DNA of 64,000 bases, taken from contig NZ_CP095742.1 of assembly GCF_023078495.1 (NCBI RefSeq), positions 3,038,001-3,102,000 of the forward strand, read 5' to 3'. Each line of letters starts with the position of its first letter. Within the stretch, counting starts at the first letter, position 1. This document shows, piece by piece, positions 31,164 through 39,630 of this stretch. The notes beneath the pieces were generated by a model, which saw only the letters and a list, made by a program, of their open reading frames with translations, was not told the DNA's origin and did not search any database. The position numbers and the translations under genes are program-made. The stretch is from Luteibacter aegosomatissinici (GTDB taxonomy: Bacteria; Pseudomonadota; Gammaproteobacteria; Xanthomonadales; Rhodanobacteraceae).

Positions 31164-32048
31164 TCAATCCTTCAGGTTGGCCCGGGCGGCGGCCACGCGG
31201 GCCAGGCCGGCCCAGTCGATGTCACCATCCCCGCGGCCCAGCGATTCCAGCAAGGCGTCGTGCAGGACGCTCGCCACGGGCATCGGTACCCGCCGGGCCT
31301 CGGCCGCTGCGCGGGCCAGGCCCACATCCTTGAAACCCAGGCTGAGCTTGAACCCGACCGGCTCGTAGGTGTTCGCGGCGATCATGCCGCCGTAGATCTT
31401 GTACACCGGCGCGGAAAACAGGGTGTTCTGCATGACCTCGAGGAAATCCTTCGCCTCCACCCCATAGGACCGGGTCAGCGCGCTGGCCTCGGCCATGCTT
31501 TCGATAGCGGCGCCGATGAGGAAATTGCCGCCGATCTTCACCACGGCGGCGCGGATCGGGTCATCGCCCATGGGCCACACCTTCGCCGCCAGCAGCTCCA
31601 GCAGCGGCTGCACCTTCGCGATGGCCGCGGGCTTGCCGGAAGCGACCATGTTGAGCTCACCGGCTGCGGCCACGGCCGGGCGGCCGAACACGGGCGCGGA
31701 GACGAAACCCACGCCGCGGGCCTCATGGCTATCCGCGAGCTCCTGCGCGAGCGCCACCGAGATGGTGGCGTGGTTGACGTGCACGGCACCGGGCTCCAGC
31801 GCGGCCAGTACGCCACCGCCCCCCAGGATGACATCGCGCACGGCGGCGTCATTAGCCAGCATGTTGTGGACGACTTCGGCACCCTTCACCGCCTCCGCGG
31901 GCGATGCGGCGACCTTCGCGCCCTGCTCCGCCAGCGGCCTGGCCGCCTCGGCGCTGCGGTTCCACACCACCACGTCGTGGCCGCCCTTGATCAGGTTCGC
32001 GGCCATGCCCGCGCCCATGCTGCCCAATCCGAGAAAACCAATACGCAT
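31164..32048 (-). CDS. NAD(P)-dependent beta-hydroxyacid dehydrogenase family
   Basis: The 294-residue enzyme is of the 3-hydroxyisobutyrate dehydrogenase/tartronate semialdehyde reductase group. The N-terminal Rossmann motif is 'MRIGFLGLGSMGAGMAANLI'. The substrate-binding motif is 'VSAPVFGRPAVAAAGELNMV', and the catalytic lysine is in 'VKIGGNFLIGAAIESMAEA' (family GGKxxxN-like position shows 'KIGGN'). The C-terminal all-helical dimerisation domain follows ('VGFKLSLGFKDVGLARAAAE'), with Lys and Asp as usual. The exact substrate is not predictable. It starts 17 bases after the stop of the FAD-dependent oxidoreductase gene, so the two are likely co-transcribed. Confidence 0.9.
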   Translation of the reverse strand: MRIGFLGLGSMGAGMAANLIKGGHDVVVWNRSAEAARPLAEQGAKVAASPAEAVKGAEVVHNMLANDAAVRDVILGGGGVLAALEPGAVHVNHATISVALAQELADSHEARGVGFVSAPVFGRPAVAAAGELNMVASGKPAAIAKVQPLLELLAAKVWPMGDDPIRAAVVKIGGNFLIGAAIESMAEASALTRSYGVEAKDFLEVMQNTLFSAPVYKIYGGMIAANTYEPVGFKLSLGFKDVGLARAAAEARRVPMPVASVLHDALLESLGRGDGDIDWAGLARVAAARANLKD

Positions 32049-32065
32049 TGCGACTGCTCCTGTAC

Positions 32066-33241
32066 TTAAAGAGCCTGGCCGGCCGCATGGCCGGATGCCC
32101 AGGCCCACTGGAAGTTGTAGCCACCGAGGTGGCCCGTCACATCGAGCACCTCGCCAACAAAGTAGAGGCCCTGCTGGCGCTTGGACATTAGCGTCGCCGA
32201 CGAGACCTCATCGGTATCGACGCCGCCCAGGGTAACTTCGGCCGTGCGGTAGCCCTCGGTGCCGCTGGCGACCAGCGGCCAGTCCTGCAACTGTGCCGCG
32301 ATGTCGTTCAATTCGGCGTCACGGTACTGGCGCATCGGCTTGCTGGGGATCCAGACCTCACAAAGGCGCTCCGCCAGGCGGCGCGGCAACAGGCTGGAAA
32401 GCACGGTGCGGAACTCCGCGGCGGGGCGTTCCTCGCGACCCACGCGCAGGGCTTCGTAGGCGTCGGCGCCCGGGAGCAGATCCAGGCGAAGGTCCACGCC
32501 GGGTTCCCAGTACGAGGAGATCTGCAGGATGGCTGGCCCACTCACCCCGCGGTGGGTGAACAACATGGCGTCACGGAACGCCGTACCGTGGGCTCGCGCC
32601 TCAATGGGCAACGCCACGCCAGCCAGGCCGTCGTAACGCTCCTGGTGCTTCCCGCTAAGCGTCAGCGGGACCAGGCCAGCCCGAACGGGCAGCACCGCGT
32701 GGCCGAACTGCTTGGCCACGTCGTAGCCGAAGCCACTGGCCCCCAGGCTGGGGATGGACAAACCGCCGGTGGCGATAACCAGCGACGGCGCCCGCACGTG
32801 ACCCAGGGGTGTATCGCAGCCGAAGCCGCCATCGCCCGCCTTGATCTTCGTGACCCCCGTGTTCAGCTCCACCCGCACGCCGGCCGCCGCGCATTCATCG
32901 AGCAACATGCGGACAATGAGCTTGGAGGACTCGTCACAGAACAGCTGGCCAGGGCTCTTCTCGTGGTATTTGATCCGGTGCTTCTCGACCAGGTCGATGA
33001 AGTGCCAGGGGGTGTACCGGGCCAGGGCCGATTTGCAGAAATGCGGGTTGCGGCTGAGGAAGTTGGCGGGGGTGGTGTTGGTATTCGTGAAATTACAGCG
33101 CCCGCCGCCGGACATGAGGATCTTTTTGCCGGCTTTATTGGCGTGATCGACCACGAGCACCCGCCGGCCCCGTTGGCCGGCGACGATGGCGGTCATCAGC
33201 CCGGCGGCGCCTGCGCCGATGACGATGGCATCGTATTCCAT
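32066..33241 (-). CDS. HI0933/BaiN-like flavoprotein (NAD(P)/FAD-dependent oxidoreductase)
   Basis: The 391-residue protein has the FAD-binding Rossmann motif at its N-terminus ('YDAIVIGAGAAGLMTAIVAG'), the family signature 'KKILMSGGGRCNFTN' and the C-terminal 'GLYFVGEVLDVTGHLGGYNF', which closes the FAD site. This is the HI0933 group of uncharacterised flavoproteins; some relatives (BaiN) reduce bile-acid intermediates, but a role here cannot be assigned. ATG 33239-33241 gives the Rossmann motif within ten residues; the longer upstream frame is not conserved-looking. It is divergent from yajQ with 89 bp between, and is the first gene of a pair with the downstream dehydrogenase. Confidence 0.93.
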   Translation of the reverse strand: MEYDAIVIGAGAAGLMTAIVAGQRGRRVLVVDHANKAGKKILMSGGGRCNFTNTNTTPANFLSRNPHFCKSALARYTPWHFIDLVEKHRIKYHEKSPGQLFCDESSKLIVRMLLDECAAAGVRVELNTGVTKIKAGDGGFGCDTPLGHVRAPSLVIATGGLSIPSLGASGFGYDVAKQFGHAVLPVRAGLVPLTLSGKHQERYDGLAGVALPIEARAHGTAFRDAMLFTHRGVSGPAILQISSYWEPGVDLRLDLLPGADAYEALRVGREERPAAEFRTVLSSLLPRRLAERLCEVWIPSKPMRQYRDAELNDIAAQLQDWPLVASGTEGYRTAEVTLGGVDTDEVSSATLMSKRQQGLYFVGEVLDVTGHLGGYNFQWAWASGHAAGQAL

Positions 33242-33330
33242 GGGTGGGGGCCTGCCTGATGGTGCAAACGCATATGGTAGCCGGGTCGCGTAAACTTGTC
33301 GGCTGTAACCCCTAGCGAGGATTTCCCCCC

Positions 33331-33813
33331 ATGCCTTCCTTTGACATCGTTTCGGAAGTCGATAAGCACGAATTGAGCAACGCGGTGGACCAGGCAAACC
33401 GCGAGGTGTCGAACCGGTTTGACCTGAAGGGCACCAAGGCGAAGTTCGAGCTGGAAGACAGCGTCATCACGCAGAAGGCCGATAACGAATTCCAGATCGA
33501 GCAGATCCACCAGATCCTGCGCACACGCCTGGCCGCGCGCCAGATCGACGTGCGTGCACTGGATGTGGGCAAGGTGGAAACCAACCTGGCGGAAGCCCGG
33601 CAGAAAGTGACCGTGAAGCAGGGTATCGAACAGCCTGTCGCCAAGAAGATCATCGCGAAAATCAAGGAAGCGAAACTCAAGGTCGAAGCACAGATCAACG
33701 GCGAGAAAATCCGCGTCACCGGCAAGAAGCGCGACGACCTCCAGGACGCGATCGCCCTGCTCCGCAAGGCCGATTTCGAACTCCCGCTGCAGTTCGAGAA
33801 CTTCCGCGACTAA
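33331..33813 (+). CDS. yajQ: YajQ family nucleotide-binding protein
   Basis: The 160-residue protein matches YajQ across its length: 'MPSFDIVSEVDKHELSNAVD', 'NRFDLKGTKAKFELEDS', 'ARQIDVRALDVGKVETNLAE' and 'IKEAKLKVEAQINGEKIRVT'. YajQ proteins bind nucleotides and RNA. In Xanthomonas a member has been reported to bind cyclic-di-GMP and act as a transcription-related effector. That is of interest since the neighbouring convergent gene is a diguanylate cyclase and two further such genes follow. It ends just ten bases before the large palindromic repeat island. The start ATG has a typical position. Confidence 0.95.
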   Translation: MPSFDIVSEVDKHELSNAVDQANREVSNRFDLKGTKAKFELEDSVITQKADNEFQIEQIHQILRTRLAARQIDVRALDVGKVETNLAEARQKVTVKQGIEQPVAKKIIAKIKEAKLKVEAQINGEKIRVTGKKRDDLQDAIALLRKADFELPLQFENFRD

Positions 33814-34041
33814 CGGCTCGCGTTCGGCTTCGCGCCTGATCAAGCGGTTCATTCGCTGGCGCGAATGCGTGTGACCAGCGGCTTGCGCCGCCTCGCGCTT
33901 GAGGTGTTGAGGCGAAGAGCCGTCGGTGCCCACCCTCGCGTCGATGCTGCGGCTACGCCGCCGTGTCCTCGATTCGCGCACAAGGTGCGCTCCTACAACC
34001 GCCGCCCCGCGAACGAGCCATGGGCCAGCCCCATCTAAGGC

Positions 34042-34113
34042 TGGCCTACGGCCGCTCTCTTGTGCGGAACTCGCCTCGAGGGTGGGCACCGACGGCTCTT
34101 TTGACCCATGAGG
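34042..34113 (+). repeat. 72 bp inverted repeat, left arm
   Basis: This pairs with 34499-34570 on the other strand and differs at only a few positions near its outer end (TTTGAC versus CTTCAC). It includes a copy of the 22-base unit at 34077-34098. Confidence 0.9.
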
Positions 34114-34299
34114 TTGGGTGGGTGGAGAGCCGCGGCGTTGTCTGCGGGGAGATCGGTGCGGTCGCGCATGCGTGGGCGGACAGCGGCTCCGTCACCCGAC
34201 AGGGGCGGCCGTGCGGCGTGTATCGGCAAGCGCGGCGTCTTGGCAGCGTTTGCCGATCGTCGCGTGGTGATGCGTTATGGCGTCATCGCTGCGTGGGTT

Positions 34300-34324
34300 G
34301 ATCGCGTGCAAGCGCGCTCCTACA
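34300..34324. repeat. Class B half-repeat in the island
   Basis: GATCGCGTGCAAGCGCGCTC followed by CTACA is one arm of a class B repeat, without the partner arm. Confidence 0.75.
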
Positions 34325-34364
34325 CGAGCCGTGCGTGTTCATTCATTAATTCGTGGCACATCTT

Positions 34365-34458
34365 GTAGGAGCCCACCCTGTGGGCGACATCTTTTCGCCG
34401 AGCACCCAGGCCCTGCGGCGGTATCGCGAAAGCTGTCGGCCACAGGGTGGCCTCCTAC
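34365..34458. repeat. Class A palindromic repeat, copy 3
   Basis: It has the same two inverted arms as at 7676, with minor changes in the right arm (GGCCACAGGGTGGCC). It lies in the centre of the repeat island between convergent genes. Confidence 0.9.
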
Positions 34459-34498
34459 AACGGCATGGCGCACCAGCAGCGAGCTCGCCCCCACGAAG

Positions 34499-34570
34499 CC
34501 TCATGGGTGAAGAGAGCCGTCGGTGCCCACCCTCGAGGCGAGTTCCGCACAAGAGAGCGGCCGTAGGCCA
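34499..34570 (-). repeat. 72 bp inverted repeat, right arm
   Basis: Inverse partner of 34042-34113. It includes a 22-base unit at 34514-34535 and is followed by a further unit at 34633-34654 in the opposite orientation. Confidence 0.9.
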
Positions 34571-34758
34571 TATAGGTAAACCATGCCGCGCAGCGGCATT
34601 CCGCACCGAACGCGGAGGACCTGTCTGAGCAGCGAGGGTGGGCACCGACGGCTCTCGGCCTCATCCCAACCAGAGCGAGGCGGCGAAGCCGCTGGCTACA
34701 TGCATTCGCGCCAGCGAATGAACCGCTTGAAAAGCGCGAAGCCGAAGGCAAGCCCTGG

Positions 34759-37700
34759 TCAAAGGCCGGCAATACGACTGCGATTACGCCCGTCGTTCTT
34801 CGCCTCGTACAGCGCCTCATCCGCGCGGCCGAGCAGCGAATTCAGTGACTCCGGCGCACGCCACATCGCCACGCCCGCGCTCACCGTAATGCGGATACGA
34901 TAATCCCCGTGCACGATCACCTGCGAAGCAAGCGCATGTCGCACCCGCTCCGTGATATCCAGCGCATGCTCCGCCAGTGCCCCCGGCAAGCAAAGAATGA
35001 ACTCCTCGCCACCAAAGCGGCCCGCCAGATCATCCGCACGGCACATCGACGAAATCACCCGCATCGTCTCCCGGATCACCGTATCCCCCGCCAGATGCCC
35101 GAACGTATCGTTCACCGTCTTGAAGTCGTCGATATCCAGCAACACCATGCTGAACGGAATACCATCCGTCGCCGCGCCCTGGCGTACCCGCTCCGCCTGC
35201 TCCAGGAACCGCCGGCGGTTCAGCGAACCCGTCAGCTCATCCGTACCCGCCAGGTGATCCAGGCGCTCATTGGCCGCCTTAAGGTCGCGCGTACGCGCCT
35301 CCACCTGTGCCTGCAGCAACTCTGCACGGCGGCGCAGGAACAACGTGCGCAGGTACACCAGCCCAAAGAACATCGCCACCGCCAGCGCCACGCCCAGCAG
35401 CAGCGTCCACGGGCTCTCATACCAGCGCGGCACCACCTCGACCCGCACCGATGTCTCGATCGTGCGCGCATCCAGCCCGCGCATGGTCGCGCGCAGCCGC
35501 AGTGTGTATGTGCCGCTCGCCAGGTTCGTGTAGATTGCGCTCGGCGGAATACCACGCGCCACTTCGTTCCAGGACGAATCCGTCTCGTCCATGCGGTACG
35601 CGTAATGCGTTTCCTGCGGCGCACGGTAATCCAGCAGCGCGAAATCCACGCGCAGGTTACGGCCGTCACCATCCAGCTTGATCCGGCCGCCCTCGGCCGG
35701 CAACGCGGCCAGCGGCACGGATTTCTCGTTCATCGCGATATGCGTTACCGCAAGCTGCGGCGTCGCCACCTCGGGCGCCACCCAATACGGCCGGACCACG
35801 GTCAGGCCACCTAGCCCGCCGAACATCAGCTCACCACCCGGCGCCTCCGCCGCGGCACGATGGATATAGCTCGGAATACGCAGGCCATCGCGGATGCCCA
35901 GGTCGAATACACGGTGGCTTGCGGCATCCACCATCGCCACGCCGTTCGCCATGGAGGCCCACACGCGATCGTCGCGGTCGACGAGCAGCGCGTTGATCTT
36001 GGTATTCACCAGCCCCTCGCGCGCACCGATCAATCCAAAACGGAACGGCCCGCGCTCGTTGAATTCATCGAGGTAAGCGATGCCACCGAACGTACCCAGC
36101 CACAGGCGGTGGTGTGAATCGAACGCCATCGAGCCGGTGTAATCCTGCGGCAGGCTCCGCGGATCGGCGGGCTCGTGGCGGATATTCACAAAGCCGGGCT
36201 CGCCATCGTAGGCAATGCTGATGCCGCTGATCGTCGCGAACCACCATGAATGCGCCATGCGCACGATGTGCCGGACCTGGTCACCCACCAGGCTGCGTGG
36301 ATCCTTGTCGTCGTGGCGCATCTGCCGCAGCTCGCGCGTCACCGTGTTGTAGCGGAACAAGCCATCGTAGGTACCGATGAGCAGGTCATCCCCGTCACGC
36401 TGTATGGAGAGGATGAGCCGGCCATCCAGCGAAGGGATCATGGAGCTCTGCAGCGCAAAGGTGTTCGGATCGATGCGCGATACACCCTGCGCGCCGGCCC
36501 AGATCGAGCCATCCGGCGCCACGACAAATGCCTGCACATCCCGCTCGGCCTGCTCACCGCCCAGCTGCAGGTGGCGCATGCCGCCCGTGGCGAGATCGAG
36601 CACATCCACGCGGCCCATGCCGAGGCCGAGCCAGACACGCCCCCGCGGGTCTACAAACACCGAATGGACGTTGGCGTTGGAAAGCGTGTGCGATTGCAGG
36701 GGCGACGGCAGCACCGAGAAGACCTTGCGGCCATTCGGATCGTAATGGGCCGCGCCCAGCTCGGTCGCCACCCAGATGTTCCCGGTGCGATCCTGGAAGA
36801 TGTCGCGGGTGATGTCGCCCGGCAGCGAGGAGGCCATGGCGGCGTCATGCGACAACCCACGCAACTGCCCGGTGTTGAAATCGTAGGTAACGACGCCCGC
36901 GCCGTCGGTCGCCGCCCACAACACATGCTCGGGGGTTTCGCGGAACGCGCGGATCGTGCGCCGGCGCGCCATGCCGGCCTTGCCTGAGTACCCCGGGACC
37001 GCGTGCGCATGCCCGTCGGCCGTGACAAACACCGCACCCGACTGCCCGGTACCGATCCACATCCGCGCCTTGCTGTCCTGGTACAGCGCCCAGACCTGGT
37101 CGTGCAGGATCGGATCGATCTCGGGGTCGTTCGACACCACCCGCTCGAAGTGACCACCGGGCTTGCGCACGAACACGCCGTTATCCAGGCCTAGCCATAC
37201 ATTGCCAGCACTGTCTTCGTTGACCGCGAACGTACGCGGCACCATGGACGGATCGTCGCCGGGCTGGCCAGAGGCGTGGGTGATGGTGCCCGTGGAGAGC
37301 TGGAGCTTGTCCAGGCCCCCTTCGGTAGCGATCCAGAACACATCCGGATCATGCGAACGGGCGATGGCAAACACCTTGCCGTTGGCCGTACCACCCTTCC
37401 CCACCGGGTAAAGATGAAAACGCACGGCCTTGGGATCGAACCGAAGCAGGCCGCCGGCATTGGTACCGACGAGCAGGCCGCCGTCATCCAGCGGCATCAG
37501 CGCGCGTACATAGGCATCGGGCAGCACGGCCCCGCCGTACGAATCCGGCTCCTGGCCGAAGACCTGCATGCGGTAGCCGTCGTAACGGGCCAGGCCGCCA
37601 AACGTGCCGATCCAGATGACCCCCGCCTTGTCCTGCACGATGGCCGTGGTGGTCGAGTGCGGCAATCCATCGGCCACGCCCACGGTATCGAACCAGGCCG

Positions 37701-37848
37701 TCTCGTAAGCGGCCCACGGATCGACCGCTACCTTCGGCGCGATCTGCGCCGCGACGCCGCCGATGCACAACACAGAGGTGACAAATGAAACCAGCAGCGC
37801 GCGCAACAGGAGGAAGCGGGAGGGCCGATTCGTACGCTCAGCCCGCAT
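34759..37848 (-). CDS. Periplasmic two-component-type beta-propeller sensor with GGDEF domain
   Basis: The 1029-residue membrane protein makes cyclic-di-GMP in response to an outside signal. After a signal/anchor sequence ('LLLRALLVSFVTSVLCIGGV'), about 700 residues of Reg_prop repeats form two beta-propellers (repeating 'GVIWIGTFGGLARYD'-like units). A Y_Y_Y domain ('YAYRMDETDSSWNEVARGIP') and one membrane helix near residue 820 ('WTLLLGVALAVAMFFGLVYL') follow. The cytoplasmic GGDEF domain has an active GGEEF ('GRFGGEEFILCLPG') and an inhibitory I-site RADD five residues earlier. The ligand is unknown. The start overlaps the 3' end of the upstream GGDEF-EAL gene by 11 bases, so the two are likely coupled. 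The stop is 12 bp from the repeat island. Confidence 0.93.
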   Translation of the reverse strand: MRAERTNRPSRFLLLRALLVSFVTSVLCIGGVAAQIAPKVAVDPWAAYETAWFDTVGVADGLPHSTTTAIVQDKAGVIWIGTFGGLARYDGYRMQVFGQEPDSYGGAVLPDAYVRALMPLDDGGLLVGTNAGGLLRFDPKAVRFHLYPVGKGGTANGKVFAIARSHDPDVFWIATEGGLDKLQLSTGTITHASGQPGDDPSMVPRTFAVNEDSAGNVWLGLDNGVFVRKPGGHFERVVSNDPEIDPILHDQVWALYQDSKARMWIGTGQSGAVFVTADGHAHAVPGYSGKAGMARRRTIRAFRETPEHVLWAATDGAGVVTYDFNTGQLRGLSHDAAMASSLPGDITRDIFQDRTGNIWVATELGAAHYDPNGRKVFSVLPSPLQSHTLSNANVHSVFVDPRGRVWLGLGMGRVDVLDLATGGMRHLQLGGEQAERDVQAFVVAPDGSIWAGAQGVSRIDPNTFALQSSMIPSLDGRLILSIQRDGDDLLIGTYDGLFRYNTVTRELRQMRHDDKDPRSLVGDQVRHIVRMAHSWWFATISGISIAYDGEPGFVNIRHEPADPRSLPQDYTGSMAFDSHHRLWLGTFGGIAYLDEFNERGPFRFGLIGAREGLVNTKINALLVDRDDRVWASMANGVAMVDAASHRVFDLGIRDGLRIPSYIHRAAAEAPGGELMFGGLGGLTVVRPYWVAPEVATPQLAVTHIAMNEKSVPLAALPAEGGRIKLDGDGRNLRVDFALLDYRAPQETHYAYRMDETDSSWNEVARGIPPSAIYTNLASGTYTLRLRATMRGLDARTIETSVRVEVVPRWYESPWTLLLGVALAVAMFFGLVYLRTLFLRRRAELLQAQVEARTRDLKAANERLDHLAGTDELTGSLNRRRFLEQAERVRQGAATDGIPFSMVLLDIDDFKTVNDTFGHLAGDTVIRETMRVISSMCRADDLAGRFGGEEFILCLPGALAEHALDITERVRHALASQVIVHGDYRIRITVSAGVAMWRAPESLNSLLGRADEALYEAKNDGRNRSRIAGL

Positions 37849-39382
37849 AAGCCATCGAAGGGTCGAGGTAACGGCTGAAAGCGTCAGCCGTCATGGGGCG
37901 TGCGAAGAAATAGCCCTGGCCGACATCGCAGCCCAGGCCGCGCAGCCAATCGGCCTGCGCTTCGGTCTCCACGCCCTCGGCGATCGTGCGCATGTTCAGC
38001 TTTTTGGCCAGGCCAACAATGGCCTCGGTGATTTCCCGGTCGGCCAGGTTCGAATCGCTGCCGCGCACGAAACTCTGGTCGATCTTGATGGTGCCCACCG
38101 GCAGCTCACGCAGGTGGCTAAGGTTCCAGTACCCGGCGCCGAAGTCATCGATCAGCAGGTCGAAACCGTGCGAGCGCAGCTTCACCAGCTGGCGCAGGGT
38201 CTCTTCCGGCTCGCGCATCGCGGTCGATTCAGTCAGTTCAAAACGGATGCGCGTGGGGTCCACACCGAACGAGCGCACCACGCGGTGCAGCGTTTCAACG
38301 AATGCCGGGCGACTCAGCTCGTGCATGGAGAGGTTGATCGCCACGTAATCCACATGCCGGTCGGCGGTATCCCATTGCTGCACCTGGGCCAGTACCGCGC
38401 GCAGCACATACTCGCCCAGCGCATGGATAAGCCCCGAACGCTCGGCCACCGCCACGAAGACCGAGGGCGGCACATCGCCGCGCACCGGGTGATGCCAGCG
38501 CGCCAGCGCCTCTACGCCGGCCAGGCTGCCATCGCGCAGGTTGCGCTTGGGCTGGTATTCCACATCGAGCTCGCCGCGCTGCAGGGCCTCGCGCAGTTCC
38601 ACGGTAAGCGCCAGGCGCTCGCGGGCCGCTTCAAGCATGCCCTCTTCGTAGAAGCGGAAATCGGCCTTGCCGGTTTCCTTCACCGCGTACATGGCGGCAT
38701 CCGCGTTGCGAATGAGGGCCTCGGCCTCACGACCATCCTTCGGGGCAATGGCGACACCGATGCTCGGGCTGACCGCCACCAGCTGACCGGCCACGCTAAC
38801 GGGCTGGGACACCAGATCGAGCACCTTGCGGCACACCCGCACCAGGTTCTCCATGCCACCGTAGGCCTTGACCACCACGACGAACTCGTCGCCGCCAAAG
38901 CGCGACACCGTATCGCGCTCCCGCACGCTGCTGCGCAGGGAGGTGGCCACTGCCCGCAGGAAGGTATCACCGGCCTCGTGGCCCAGGGTGTCGTTGATCG
39001 ACTTGAAGCCATCCAGGTCGATGAACATCACCGCGAGCATGCTGTCGCGGGGTTCCTTCAGGGCCTCCTCCAGCTCTTGCATGAGGAAGGCGCGGTTGGG
39101 CAACCCGGTCAGCGTGTCGTGGTAGGCGTGGAATTGCAGGGCCCGGCGGGCTACCTCGCGGGGGTCCTTCAGCCTGGCGTGCAGCTTGCGCCGCTGGGTC
39201 ATGAGCATGGCGATGACCACCGAGGCCACGGCACACACCACCACCAGGGTCACCAGCCAGCCCAGGCCGGCGCCGCTGGTGCCGAATCCCGAGCAGCCGG
39301 GGGCGCCCGACCCTGCGAAGGGCCAGCGTGCGCAGTTCGAGACGGCATGGTGCATGCCGTTTTCGACGCTAATTGTCAGCAC
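37838..39382 (-). CDS. GGDEF-EAL bifunctional c-di-GMP enzyme, membrane-anchored
   Basis: The protein (about 514 residues) has a short N-terminus, one membrane helix near residues 40-60 ('WLVTLVVVCAVASVVIAML'), a GGDEF domain with intact 'SRFGGDEFVVVV' and I-site RERD, and an EAL domain. The EAL domain keeps the catalytic residues: 'GVEALARWHHP', 'RFELTESTAM', 'LLIDDFGAGYWNLSHL', 'TIKIDQSFV' and 'TIAEGVETEAQ'. It could both make and break cyclic-di-GMP; which one dominates cannot be told. The change from the common GTGYSSL to GAGYWNL after the Asp pair is unusual. I chose GTG 39380-39382 because GGAG lies six bases before it; a longer start is possible. The gene overlaps the downstream propeller-GGDEF gene. 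Confidence 0.9.
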   Translation of the reverse strand: MLTISVENGMHHAVSNCARWPFAGSGAPGCSGFGTSGAGLGWLVTLVVVCAVASVVIAMLMTQRRKLHARLKDPREVARRALQFHAYHDTLTGLPNRAFLMQELEEALKEPRDSMLAVMFIDLDGFKSINDTLGHEAGDTFLRAVATSLRSSVRERDTVSRFGGDEFVVVVKAYGGMENLVRVCRKVLDLVSQPVSVAGQLVAVSPSIGVAIAPKDGREAEALIRNADAAMYAVKETGKADFRFYEEGMLEAARERLALTVELREALQRGELDVEYQPKRNLRDGSLAGVEALARWHHPVRGDVPPSVFVAVAERSGLIHALGEYVLRAVLAQVQQWDTADRHVDYVAINLSMHELSRPAFVETLHRVVRSFGVDPTRIRFELTESTAMREPEETLRQLVKLRSHGFDLLIDDFGAGYWNLSHLRELPVGTIKIDQSFVRGSDSNLADREITEAIVGLAKKLNMRTIAEGVETEAQADWLRGLGCDVGQGYFFARPMTADAFSRYLDPSMAYAG

Positions 39383-39630
39383 GCCTCGCTCCGGCCCGGC
39401 ATTGCCAGGCGCTGGGACCAACCAAACATTGTGACCTCGCCGAGGAGCCTGAGGAGAGCCCGGACGCGATACCACTCATCCGTGTCTTATCGGCCATGGG
39501 CGCTCCCAACTTTAATGCCCCTTGCGATACCGCATCCCGCCGTCTTCACATTTCGTGAGATCGGCGGTTCCGGTACGCATGATGCTGGCTCGGCGAAAAA
39601 ACGCAATCCGTGCCGTTCGTCGGGGGCCGG

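Larger units (their letters stand above)
33823..34746. repeat. Nested palindromic repeat island, gene-free
   Basis: The 945 bp between the convergent genes yajQ and the propeller-GGDEF gene holds no credible coding region. It is a large imperfect palindrome. The outermost arms (33823-33868 and 34702-34746) are inverted copies of about 45 bp. An inner pair of 72 bp (34042-34113 and 34499-34570) is nearly identical in inverse orientation. A 22-base unit is present four times, twice on each strand (33917, 34077, 34514, 34633). A class A repeat (34365-34458) and a class B half-repeat (34300-34324) sit inside it. Confidence 0.9.

Noticed and set aside
33926-34368. Short plus-strand frames in the repeat island (61-112 codons)
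   Set aside because: They run through inverted repeats and palindromes, have no ribosome-binding sites and change character at repeat borders.
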